From Cenococcum geophilum 1.58 (lineage: Eukaryota; Ascomycota; Dothideomycetes; Gloniales; Gloniaceae), in the NCBI GenBank assembly GCA_001692895.1, contig KV748207.1, positions 1,054,001 to 1,118,000 of the forward strand: DNA of 64,000 nucleotides, read 5' to 3'. The position numbers were made by a program, and so were the translations under genes. Shown one piece after another: positions 37,800 to 48,921 of this stretch; the first letter of the stretch is position 1; each line of letters starts with the position of its first letter. Under the pieces are notes generated by a model that saw nothing but the letters and a program-made list of their open reading frames with translations, had not been told where the DNA came from and searched no databases.

Positions 37800-38359
37800 T
37801 GCTTAAAGCTCTACCTAAGCAATAACTTATAATTAAAGGCCTTTTAAGGGAGAGTATTAGCAAGGTTAATATTAGTAGCGACCTTTAGACGGGAGGAAAT
37901 AAGCGTAATTACGTTAGCGTTATTGCTTACTAGATTAGTAAGTTTAACTTCTATATTAATAAGTTATCGCTTACCTAAATTAACTACTAAAGATAACCTT
38001 TCTACCGCCCTTATTGGCCTCCCTTAATTAATCGGCTCCTATACTAGCTTTAACGTCGCGCGATTAATTATAGACGTAATTATAAAATATTATATAGAGG
38101 AAAATATTAGCGCCTTTATAATAGATAACGCTAAAGATAATAATAAGCTTATAGAAATAATTGTAATAATTTTTCTAACTATTAATCTAAAATAGGCTTG
38201 ACTTTGGTGCGCTGGATATATTATTAACCTTATTATTTAAGCCGCGCTCTTTGGCAAAGGTGTAAGCAAGCTTTAAAAGTAAATTACTAGTATAGGTGCC
38301 GATAATATCTTCTAAATCTAAAGTAGGATAGGGCTAATTAGTAGAGTAAAGATAATTAT
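37800..38359 (+). pseudogene. hAT transposase, middle part
   Basis: Continuation of the hAT frame after Gypsy B. Degraded text matches the RNase H-like core of hAT transposases, including an NAKDNNKLIE-like stretch and a LWCAGYIINLII--ALFGKGVSKL stretch (the CxxHxxNLxxxxxL region of the family, with Tyr for His). It is interrupted at 38359/38360 by the short LTR element. Confidence 0.65.
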
Positions 38360-38546
38360 TGTCACAGTACGTGCGGACTGTCAAGGTACGATGTACGAGG
38401 TGACTGTATATGATTGACAAACGATGTCGTGTGAGGATCTATGTAGGAGGTGAGGTGGTATATATACACGTCGCTTAGGGGTCAGGTCCGTGCTCGTGTT
38501 ATGACAACACTGAATTATAACAACGTGTTAGGTTAGTGCCGTGACA
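38360..38546. repeat. Left LTR of the 1.3-kb element
   Basis: 187 bp. All five differences from the right LTR are C-to-T at CpA in this copy only. Confidence 0.88.
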
Positions 38547-39502
38547 GTACATCCCTCCTAATAAGGCGAGCTCCTGTGAGCTAAGTAACGGCAGTAAAAA
38601 CACGGAAGTAAAAAAAATAGACCACATATCCTTATCCTTCCAGTCCTTAAAGGTTCTCGTCCTTCTAGTCCTTAAAGGTCCTCGTCCTTACAGTCCTCGG
38701 ACCCTTCTACCTATATCCCTACTACATCGCTCTCCGCTAGTGCTTGTCTTGAGCACTAAATAAAGCCGAAGGCGAAGGGGTAAAACAGAGGAGACGAAAA
38801 AAATTGTAACCGCGGGGCGTAATTTTGCGGATATTGACACTCGAAAGGCTCGGTTACGGAGATCGAGGTTAAGGCGTAGACTTGAAAGGCTCGGGGGTTA
38901 TGGAGATTGAGGTTAAGGCGTAGACTTGAAAGGCTTAGGGGTTACGGAGATCGAGGTTATTGCGTAGACTCGAAAGGCTCGGGGTGCGGAGATTGAGGTT
39001 AAAACGTAGATTCTTGTCGCGGTAAACTTGAAGTACTATCTGTGCGAATTTGAAGACGGAGATGGAGACGGGGACGAGATCGTAACCCATAGTCTTACAC
39101 TGTAATTAAGACACAAGGAATATAGCCCGTAGGGTGTCTCCCTGCAGCCGGCTTAGAAACTTGGATGTGAAGTAGTAGCATGGCTAGATACGGAGACTCG
39201 GAGACTGAGATAGAGAAACCATAGCCCGCAGGGTGTCTCCCTGCTGCCAGCCTAGGAAACTCAGACTGAGAAGAGAAACTATAGCCCGCAGGGTGTCTCC
39301 CTGCTGCCAGCTTAGAAACTCGGGTGGACGGAGAGGAGATCGGCTCGGGTACTCGAATAGATTTGACAGAGATTTTACTAGGTCGCATTGACGTGGAATG
39401 AGGGTAAGAATTCCGCCCGGGGTAGGGTCGTAGCTTTGGAATGTAGCTTTGGAACGGTGGAAACAAAGCCCTACCGGGGGCGTATAAGATGACACGACAT
39501 AC

Positions 39503-39689
39503 TGTCACAGTACGTGCGGACTGTCAAGGTACGATGTACGAGGTGACTGTATATGATTGACAAACGATGTCGTGTGAGGATCTATGTAGGAGGTGAGGTG
39601 GTATATATACACGTCGCTCAGGGGTCAGGTCCGTGCTCGTGTCATGACAACACTGAATCATAACAACGTGTCAGGTCAGTGCCGTGACA
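39503..39689. repeat. Right LTR of the 1.3-kb element
   Basis: 187 bp, the unmutated partner at all five variable CpA positions. Confidence 0.88.
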
Positions 39690-41095
39690 ATTATAGTATA
39701 TATTGGACGAACTAATTAGCGGTAAATGGCCTTTTAGAATTACTAGACTAACTATAAGGAAGGCAATAAGAAAGTCTTCTATCTAGAACTCTTAAAAGAT
39801 AGTAGAGTACGCTAGAACGCTATATATATAATAATTAAGAGAGGTACGTTCTAATGCAATTGCTTCCTTTTAGGTGGGGCTCTATATAGAGTTCGGTCGT
39901 TGCTAAATATTCTACTTAACTTCTACCATTCTCTACTACCTTATTATATCGTTAAACTGCCTTTAACGCGCGTAAATATAGCCTATAGCTTACCCCTCTG
40001 CCGGTAGATTTAATGGAATTTAATGGCGATAACGCTCTACCTCTTATTATTAAATTGCTTAAAAATAGACTTTTACTAACTTTGTACGTCTAATAGTGCT
40101 TAAACTTCAGAATCCTATTAAACTCTACTAAACCCGCTGGGTTAAGCCTGCCGATAAAGATGCGTATAATCTCTCGCAGGACTTCCTTATAAATGAGGAC
40201 TTTAAAATACTAAAGAAGTTTAAACGACTTCTTAAGCCTTTTAAAACTCTTACTAATAAACTATAAGGCAACACAAACACTAGAGGCTTTAAGGGCTCTT
40301 ATAGTGCTGTTTGGGGGGTTCTTTAAAGCATAAACTATATATTTAAGGTCCTACAGCGAGCTGATAATAAGATTAAGGCGTTACTGGCGGAGTACTTAGA
40401 GTACTATAAAGCAGGAGTTTATTACGCGTATATAAAGCTTATTAAATATTTTAGCCTTACTAACTAAACACCTATTTACTAAGTAGCAATTGTCCTCTAC
40501 CTGGCCTATAAGTTTAACTACTTTAAATAGGAGTGGGCTAGTAAGGCTGTATGGTAATTATAATGTAAGAAAGACGTTACCGCGTTGTATAAGCAGTATA
40601 AGGAGAAGTATACGCGGTTAGAGGATAAGGAGGATAATAAACTGGTTACTCCTTAGCGGCTTATATATAAGAAGCGTTGTAATTTAGATTTGTCGTTATT
40701 AGGCGAAGAAGGCTTTAACTTTTATGGTATGCTTATAAGTGAATATAGAGCTCGCAAGCGTTAAAGGCTTAAATCCGAACTTAAGCGCTTTATTAAAGAT
40801 ACCCCTACTAAAGCTAAATAATATATTGTTAACCCACTAGCTTATTAGTAAGGTATTAAGCACGTCTATCCAATCCTTTATCGAATGGTAATGGACCTCT
40901 TTTCTATACCGGCGATGAGCTCTAAGTGCGAGCGTGAGTTTAGCTCTACTAACGACGTAATTACTAATAACCGGAACCGCCTAGCTAACGAGACAATTAA
41001 GGCGCTAGAGCTTTAGAAGAGCTGGTTGAATAAAGGGCATATAGAAAAGAATAAGGGTGAATAAGGAGTATAGGGAGGACTTATTTTTGGAGTGT
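39690..41095 (+). pseudogene. hAT transposase, C-terminal part with dimerisation domain
   Basis: After the short LTR element the hAT frame resumes. The clearest piece is at about 40860-41040: YPILYRMVMDLFSIPAMSS-CEREFSSTNDVITNNRNRL...ALELQ-like. This is the hAT C-terminal dimerisation signature (SSxxxERxFS...R..L.....ALxxLxxW). Stops of the RIP type remain, for example CAG-to-TAG before KSWL. Confidence 0.85.
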
Positions 41096-41307
41096 ACATT
41101 TACTATATAAGGCGAAGCTCTGCCAAAAAATCTAGTACCTAGATTCTCTATCACGGACTACCCAATTGGGTAATTCTTTGTAATTAATCGCAATCATTTC
41201 AATTAAGTAGCTAATTCTCATTAGTCGATCAATCGCAACCAGGATTTTGGCCAATCAATCGCAACCGGGGGTCCCTGCCTGCGATTGATTGCCTGTCGAA
41301 CACACTG

Positions 41308-41315
41308 GCTGAATA
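41308..41315. repeat. 8-bp target-site duplication of hAT (right copy)
   Basis: GCTGAATA, pairing with CCTGAATA at 27755-27762. Confidence 0.75.
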
Positions 41316-41353
41316 GGTTAGAATGGAGATAAGGAACAGAAGAAGTTACGTAC

Positions 41354-41479
41354 ACGATTTCGTCTTTTCAACTTCGGCAGATAGCCTTCGTAAGTAAGTT
41401 GCGTTGTTGCTGCTCTTGCTTTGCAAGGGCTATCTAGTCCAAAGTTTTGGAAACGGACACCTGGGGCGGATGAGCACAT
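41354..41479 (-). pseudogene. Upstream exon of the vWA-like gene separated by the hAT insertion
   Basis: On the minus strand an ATG at 41479 opens 42 codons, MCSSAPGVRFQNFGLDSPCK... ending ...EGYLPKLKRRNR, followed by a perfect donor GTACGT at 41353. The intron then runs 45 bp with a CTAAC branch site to CAG at 41309, which is within the hAT target duplication. Joined to the exon starting at 27755 the phase is zero and the text becomes ...LKRRNR-VFLIDDS..., which fits the approach to a vWA-like domain. Whether the ATG is the true start is not known. Confidence 0.45.
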
Positions 41480-42179
41480 GGGAGCCTTGTGTTGCGAATG
41501 ATCCGGCCAGATTCCAGAAAGTGATTCCAGAAAGTGGTTCTTGGGTAGCGAGACAGCATGGGAGCGATTATTCCCATCCGATGCAAAGAGATCGTTTACT
41601 GGGGGAATGTTTCAAATGGTGATATCGGAGTTTCTTTCCCGCATCTTGGAGAATGCGCCTTGACTGGATCCAGAATTGTTCACGCAGCAGGTGTTTCGAC
41701 GATCCTCATTTTCTCGAAAAACCGCTCTAATAATATGGCTGGCAAGTGTCGACTGAGATGATTAGATTTTCGGAGCAGAACCTGGTCGAGATGCCATTCA
41801 CATGACGAATAATAAGCTTTCAAGCCACACCCCATCGCGCCAAGGCTTAGCATCGGCAACAGCTGTGGTTCCTGAACTGACGTGTTCTAATTTATCAGTT
41901 GTAAGCTTCCAGCTTTCAGCTCGGGGTACAGCTGGTCGTGGTCTCGGAAAAGTTGAACGTCACCGATAAAGGTCAGCTGTACCCCGCACATTCTCGAATG
42001 CCTTGTCCTAGTCACTTGGACAGTTGTCTTATGGGGGCCAAAACGCCCCTCAATATCCCCCTCTTCCTCGAAAAGCCCGAACACTTTCAAGTTTTAGTTC
42101 TGATGCCGTTAGTGTTAGTCTTTTCTATTCGCACGCTCGCAACCCACACAGCTGTTCGCACGCGAGCCTTTTGTAAATA
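41480..42179. other. Intergenic upstream of the NLR-like gene
   Basis: Balanced composition and no supported gene. It holds the upstream regions of the plus-strand NLR-like gene and of the minus-strand vWA-like exon. Small open frames at 41404-41761 lack motifs. A short inverted pair (AGCTTTCAGCTCGGGGTACAGCT and CAGCTGTACCCCG) lies at about 41910-41985. Confidence 0.4.
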
Positions 42180-45100
42180 ATGACTGCTCCAGCTACACAC
42201 GAAAAAAACTTTAATTTTGAACAGTTAAATTGGGACAAAGCAAGGAAAATCTTCAAAGATGGCCGAAAGGGCAAGACTGACGAGAAGAAATTGGATGAGT
42301 TTCTTAAGGAAAGAGCCAGCCTTCAGGATGCCAAAGAAGCATGCAAAGCCACGCAGAAGGCTGCTGGCGAAGAATATGCGCCAGCATTAGGTGGTATTCT
42401 CGAAAAGATTGACATCGCCATGTCAGTAGGTGACTTGGCCATTAAGAGTGCTCCTGAGAGTGTTGGACTAGTGTGGATGGGAATTAGACTGTGTCTTCAC
42501 TCTGTTGCTGACGATTTTAGTACCTTCAACATATTCGGAGCTGCATGTTCTGATATTATTGGAATTCTTATTTCTTGTGCAGTTTATGGACGGATGTATG
42601 GGGTTCCTCGGGGTCCTGAGAGTTTTCAAGAAATCCATGGCCAAGTCTGCGATCGGATACCCAAGATCTACGCCGAAATTCTGGATTTTTCCTTCTCAGT
42701 GAAGAAACATATGGGCAGGAACAAGGTCATTCGGATCGGAAAGGGGATGATTACTCAGTCATCAGCGAACTTCTCTAGCAAAATCAAATCTATTCGCGAG
42801 CACGAAACTGTCATGAGCGAGTTTGCTCGTAAAGCGCACGAACAACTTTCGGGCTACTATCTCAAATCAGGTCAGGAACATCAAGCTTCAATTATAGGAT
42901 CCCTTTCCGATATGAAAAACAAAATGGAGCTTTCTCTAAAAGTCAACCAAGATTGCTTGGCTCAGATCCATTTCCTAATTGAAGAGCGAAAGTCAATGAA
43001 GAAAATGAGTCCGCTTAAGATTGCAAAGAAAAACTTCGAAGAGAATATCAAGCAACTTAATGCTTCCAGCGATCAAAAGGAAGCGTTTGCTACCAAGATT
43101 GCAAAACGGTCTCCCCCCCAGACCTGCACCTGGATCTTCAAACAAAAAGAGTACGAAAACTGGTTGGCATCTAAGGAGAGCCGACTTCTATGGATTTCAG
43201 GTGGTGGTGGTATGTATCGCACGCCTTACTCGGTCTCGTTATATTGATGTGTATACCAGGCTTCGGCAAGTCAATCTTGATGTCTGCCATTATTGAAGAA
43301 CTCCAGAAACAATCCACCGACAATGGATCTACCGTCAATTACTTCTTCTGCAATGCCGGAGACGAAGCCACTAAGATGACCATACGTATATTAAAGCACC
43401 TGCTTTTCCAACTGTACCAGCTTGTGGAAAGCCAACCCCTTGAGATGGTCGAAAAGGCAAACAAGATTATGTCCGGTTTTCTTGGGGGAAAAGCCGGGGC
43501 TAGTAAGTCCCAGACCAGCTCTGCTGGGAAAGATCATGAAGGCAAAAAAGGCGAGGTTGGCTTCGGTGAAGCATATTGTGGACTAGCGGAACTCTTTGGA
43601 AAGCCTGTGTTCGTTGTCATTGATGCTCTTGACGAGTGTTCTGACAGGCAGTCAGAGGGTTTGGTGAGGTCAATACGGGATATGATCAATGAGCCCGAGC
43701 TAGGGATTAAGGCCCTAGTTTGTAGCCGTCCAGACCTCGCAAGTGAATTGGATGGCGTTCCGACAGTTAAAGTTGAGGATAACAATGGCCCTGACATCAG
43801 ACTGAATGCGGAAACAGAACTGAAAAAGTTGCCAGGCTGGACTTCCAGGGAGCGAGAAATAGCCAGCAAGAAGATTGTAGAGAAAGCTGGCAGCTTCTTT
43901 CGATATGTCGAGTTAGCCGTCGAGTTTTTGAAACAACCGTGGCAGCGCCCAATAGAGAAGTATCTCGAGCAACTTCCTGAAGGACTGCAAGCGTTCTATG
44001 AGCAAATCATACGGAACACTGATCCTCTCTATATGGGATTACTGAACACCTGCCTCACATGGACGATCCTTGCGAACGGTCAGATTAAGGTGGCTGAAAT
44101 TGTAGATGCTTACAGTCGTACTTATACTGAAGGCGACGACTATACCATTGAAGATTGCACTCCTCAATCTTTTGATGCAGGAGAAGATCTCCATGTCAAA
44201 CAGATCCGAATTGCCGGCTCAGCCTTACTTGAAGTGGATGCTAAGTCAAGAGTCATCAAACTTCGACACAACACAGTGGCACATTACTTCCTAACAGCGA
44301 AGTTGAAGACTAAGCCATCAGCGGCGGAGTACGCATGCGAATGCGAGAATTGCAATGTTAAACGACAAACTAGTAACGTCTTCGAATTATCGGAAAAGCA
44401 GGGCCATCTGGCCATTTCAACGACTATCTGTGAGTGTTCAGTCCGCGAAAATAACGCAGAGTTTCGATCATTAATGCTTCAGCTAGTACGACATCTCACT
44501 AGCGAGCCGTTCCGCAAGAAGTATTTGGTGCCATTCGAGAAGACAGAAGTACTAGGAACTTATACTGGAGATGACACAGAGTCCGACGTTGAGCCTGAGA
44601 ATCCAGAGAACCCAGATATCAAAGATTCCGATCCTCAATCGAATACGACGTCCTCGGTAGAACAGCCTGCAATCGAGGAAGCAAACACTTCAAATGGCGC
44701 AGGAGTCAGTTCTGGGGATGGCGATGCCCAAACAGCCATGGCCGTTGAATCTTCCACTGATCCTTCAGATGTTGTCGTGTCGGGCATTAGTGAACTTGAA
44801 CTCCAAGTCAATGGCATAGAACCACCCTTATTGCCGGAGCAGAAGGCAGAAGACGCTACTACTGAAGAGACTGACAACAAAGCTTCAGTAGAAGACGACG
44901 CAGCTTCTAAAGATGGGTCAGACGATGACAGTGATGCAGGAGTCGAAGATCGGGAAGACCGATATTCTTGGGAGGAGCCAGCTGACCCATCTGTTAAGTT
45001 TAGGTATGAGGTTAATCATTGTCACTATCACCTCAGAAAGGTGGAGGAGCTGTGGGAACCCGAAGACCGCCAGGGCCCTGACTGGGCTGAGTTCGAACAG

Positions 45101-47169
45101 TTGCGCGATTCCTTCTTCCAAGACGACTCATTAGCTTTCCGGTCATGGGTAAACTTAAGATGTCAAGCGAGGCGTTCGGAGATATCATGGGTCGACGATG
45201 CCACTACAGTTAAACCTATCCATCTAGCTGCTGCGTATGGACTGACTAGCATTGTAACTAAATTGATAGAGCACAACGTAAACCTGCACGCCAAAACTGA
45301 TGAGGGATACTCGCCGCTCCAATTTGCGGCAGAATATTATGGATCCTCGGAGGAGCCGAGAACGCGCGGCATCGAGCTTCTGGAATTACTACTCAAGAAC
45401 AAAGCGGATCCGAATCAGAAGGCTAGAACTTGTCCAGCACTCTGTGTTCTTATCTTCCAAAACCCCAAGGTTGACGCAATAAAACTCTTCCTGAAATACA
45501 AAACCGACGCTACCTGGAAACATCGCAACTGGAAGCAGGGCATATTACATTACTTCGTTATGTGTTGTAGCAATATAGAGGTTCTCCATGCTCTCATTAC
45601 GGCTGGGGCTGATCCGAATGCGAAAGACTTGTGGGGAGAAACGCCGCTCCATACGTCGATGAAGGAGCAAGACCCTTCCACCGAAATCCTAGAGGCTTTA
45701 ATTGCAGCAGGCGCTGATGTCAATGCTGAGGACAGCAGCTCTCAGCGTAGGTAGTCTCCTACCTTCTACACTGCTTTACTCAACATTTCTAGGTCCTTTG
45801 TACGAAGCCTCGGTGCACGGCAACGTTAAGGCAGCATGTGTTTTGATCGAAAATGGCGCAGATATAATGGACGATGATGTAAGGAAACACTGTCCTTCAC
45901 TTTCATCGCACGAGGTGTCCGAGCTAATCACGCTTCTATGGTTGCAGCAGATAAGATGACGGCATTACATATGGCTTGCCAATTCGGTCACCGAGAATTC
46001 ACATGGCTTTTGTTGGATAAAGGCGCTAGAATTGCGGAGCTTGATGCGCGTGGTCGAACGCCGTTTTATCTAGCTTGCGAAGCTGAATCTGATGAAACGG
46101 CACTCTCTTTGATCGAAGGGTTAGATCCAAAGGATCATGCGATTTTTACTTTGGCAAATTCAGATGGAAAAACTCCCTTGCGAAAAGCTGCTGCTAGAGG
46201 GCACAAGAAAGTAGTGGAGATGCTTTTCGAAAAATTAGACTACGATCTTACGAGTCTCAGCACTCAGGACACGAAGTTTGGGCAAACTCCCTTACACGCT
46301 GCTGCTTACAATGGCCAAAAGTCTATTGTGGAATTCCTGATAGGCAACCAAGCCCCGACCAAAATCAAAGACAAGCACGGGAACACGCCATTGAAATCTT
46401 GCTTTGACGGATGGACGGAGGATAAATCCGAAGACTACGAGGCAATCTGTCTTCGTTTGATGGAAATTGATCCGAAGGTGGCAGTCCAGGATCCGGAAAT
46501 TCTCAGAGCCGCAGCGATGAGGGGAAGCATACCAGTAATTAAGAAGCTTCTCGAAGCGGGCGCGGATCCTATGAAACAAGACGAGCACGGCTGGACGTCA
46601 GTCCAGCTGGCTCAGCAATATGCGCGCATCGCAGCAGTCGAAGTGCTTTCGAACCATCGTGCCGTAGTTGGACTTCAACCTAGCAGGTTTAGGAGCACTC
46701 TCCCGAAGACGTTTCGTATGTCCGAGGATGGAAACGAGGTTGAATTCATATCGACTAGTGAGTGGCGTCTGTTTCCCCCGTTCTTTAATCTTGGCACCTA
46801 TCCGCTAATGTTGTGGCCAAGAGGAACATATCGCCGCAAGCGTCCTCAGCGACCATCCGATCCCGGCTGGGGTTCGTGGCCACTACTACGAAATTGAGGT
46901 TCTTGACCCCGGTCAGAAAGAACCTGGGTGAATGGGCAACCTCCTTGCCACCCCTTAGTCTTTAATGCGGTTCCATGCTAACTTTCTGTTTAGTGAGGTT
47001 GCCTTTGGATTTTGTCACAGGCCTGCGCGTCTCTGGAAATGGCTGCCCGGCTGGTCTGAGCCTAACCCCAACATATCCAGCTGGGCTTATCACGGTGATG
47101 ATGCGGGTCTGTGGATGCATCCCAGGAAGGGATACACTGCTGTGTACCTTGAAAAATACGGCCATGGCG

Positions 47170-47178
47170 ATATAATGG
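47170..47178. repeat. 9-bp target-site duplication of the TIR element (left copy)
   Basis: ATATAATGG, identical to 49062-49070. Together with the long TIRs this points to a Mutator-like (MULE) element. Confidence 0.85.
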
Positions 47179-47339
47179 CGGACAGGATCCGGACAGTAAC
47201 TTTTGGCAGTAACTTTACTGTCCGAATCTTTTGATCGACGGCGGCTCAGCAGGCGGTAAAGGAAGCTAAGACACTACTCAGGGCCTATTTTAGCCTTCCC
47301 GTCATCTATTTTTACTCTTTCTTGTGCTGTACATATCTC

Positions 47340-48192
47340 CCCTTACGCGTCTCCTTCTACGCGTCTCTCTACACGTCTCTCTACGCGTCTCTCTACGCGT
47401 CTCCTTCTACGTGTCTCTCTACGCGTCTCCCTTTGTAAGAGAGGTACGGGTAAGGCACGGGCAGAGACGCGAGCAGAGGTACGAGCAAAGCCACAAGCAG
47501 AGCCACAAGCAGAGCCACAAGCAGAGCCACAAGCAGAGCCACAAGCAGAGCCACAAGCAGAGCCACAGGCAGGGCTGCAAGCAGAGCCACGAGCAGAGCT
47601 ACAAGCAGAGCCACGAGCAGAGCCACGAGCAGAGCCACGAGCAGGGCCATGAGCAGGCCACGAGCAGAGAGAGGGGAGCAGAGGGGGGCAAAGGGAGAAG
47701 TAAAGGGGCAGCCTAGATAGGAAGGTGGGTCGGTAGGGGATGGGAGGTAGGGTCTAGATGAACAGTGCTTAATTAGTTGATCTACAGGGGTAAATTAAGG
47801 CTGAGCTTTGATATTCCCTTTCTAGGACACCCCTTTCTACCTCTACACCTCGCACCTCTATACCTCTACACTTCTCTACGTCTCTGCTTGTGGGCTCTGC
47901 TCGTGGCTCCACTCGTGGTCTCCGGCTCGTGATACCACTCGTGTCTCTTGGCTCGTGTCTCTGCGCTCGTGGGCTCTGCTTATTGGCTCTGCTTGTGGCT
48001 CTGCTCGTGCCTCTACTTATGTCTCTGCCCGTGTCTCTACCCGGTGTCTCCTTGCGTCTCCTTATGCGTCTCTTTGCACGTCTTATGGGGGGTTTGGGCA
48101 GAGAGGTGTAGAGACAGACGTAGAGATATAAGGTGCAGAGGCGTAGAGGCGTAGGGGTGTAGAGGTGTAGAGGCGCAGGAGGAGGGCGCCTC
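47340..48192. repeat. Minisatellite block, copy 1
   Basis: Order: ACGCGTCTC-type units (47340-47430); a GAGCCACAAGCA 12-bp array (about 47480-47650); a unique spacer; an inverted array of the same motif read as CTGCTTGTGGCT (about 47880-48010); then AGAGGCGTAG-type units (48090-48180). The arms are mutually complementary, so the block could fold into a long imperfect hairpin. Confidence 0.75.
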
Positions 48193-48194
48193 TC

Positions 48195-48921
48195 TCCCCT
48201 TACGCGTCTCTCCTTACGCGTTTCTTTCTACGCGTTTCTCTCTACGCGTCTATGCGTCTCTCGCCACGCGTCTCCCTTTGTAAGAGAGGCACGGGCAAGG
48301 CACAGGCAGAGACGCGGAGCAGAGAGAGAGGTACGAGCAGAGCCACAAGCAGAGCCATAAAGCAGAGCCACAAGCAGAGCCACAAGTAGAGCCACGAGTA
48401 AGAGCCACGAGTACAGCTAAACGCAGCAGGCCACGAGCAGGGCCACAAGCAGAGGAGCAGAGGGGGCAAAGGGAGAAGCAAAGGGAGCAGCCTAGATAGG
48501 GAGGTGGGTCGGTGGGGATGGGAAAATGGATCTAGGATGAACAGTGCTTAGTTGATCTACAGGGGTAAATTAAGCTAAGCTTTGATATTCCCTTTCCAGA
48601 CAACCATTTCTACCTCCACCGCCTTATACCTTCTATACCTCTATACCTCTCTACGTCTCTACTTGTGGCTCTGCTTATGGCTCCACTTATGTCTCTGCTC
48701 GTGGCTCTGCTTGTAGCTCTGCCTTGTGGCTCTGCTCGTGCGTCTACTCGTGTCCCTGTCCGTGTCTCTACCCGTGTCTCCTTGCGTCTCTTTATGCGTC
48801 TCTTTGCACGTCTTATGGGGTGTCAGGTAGAGAGGTGTAGAGACATACGTAGAGATATAAAGGTGCAGAGGCGTAAAGGCGCGGAGGCGTAGAGGCGTAG
48901 AGGCGCAGGGGGAGGCGCCTC
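48195..48921. repeat. Minisatellite block, copy 2
   Basis: Direct, diverged duplicate of 47340-48192 in the same order, with shared spacer landmarks (TGAACAGTGCTTA, TTGATATTCCCTTTC). It has fewer 12-bp units than copy 1, so repeat numbers vary between copies. Confidence 0.75.

Larger units (their letters stand above)
38360..39689. mobile_element. Non-autonomous LTR retroelement (TRIM/LARD-like), 1,330 bp, inserted in hAT
   Basis: Direct 187-bp LTRs (38360-38546 and 39503-39689) with TGTCAC...GTGACA ends and a perfect 5-bp duplication ATTAT (38355-38359 and 39690-39694). The 956-bp interior has no gag or pol and is far less AT-rich than its surroundings. It contains two minisatellites: about four units of 41-44 bp at 38841-39010 (CGAAAGGCTCGG core), and three copies of a 42-bp unit at 39121, 39221 and 39281 (TAGCCCGCAGGGTGTCTCCC core). 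LTRs differ at only five sites. The 137-codon frame on the minus strand (39095-39508) just spans these repeats and is not called. Confidence 0.85.
27763..41307 (+). mobile_element. hAT-family DNA transposon, carrying two nested retroelements
   Basis: Terminal inverted repeats CAGTGTGTTCGACAGGCAA (27763) and its reverse complement (ending 41307). Several subterminal copies of GCGATTGATTG / AATCGCAACC occur on both sides (27793-27905 and 41160-41295), as usual for hAT. The transposase reads plus-strand with a BED-like zinc-finger start and a hAT C-terminal dimerisation domain. Removing the two inserted elements with their duplications leaves about 3.3 kb, a normal hAT size. The transposase is RIP-degraded, while the TIRs are nearly intact. 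Confidence 0.88.

Noticed and set aside
39095..39508. 137-codon minus-strand frame in the short LTR element
   Set aside because: It is the translation of a tandem repeat plus LTR edge; no gag/pol similarity.
47480..47660. CRISPR-like regular repeats
   Set aside because: Units are contiguous 12-bp repeats without spacers in a eukaryotic context, so this is a minisatellite.
47324..47716. 130-codon frame with QSHK repeats, first considered as a repetitive protein
   Set aside because: Entirely within the minisatellite of the MULE-type element; all frames stay open because the unit is 12 bp.
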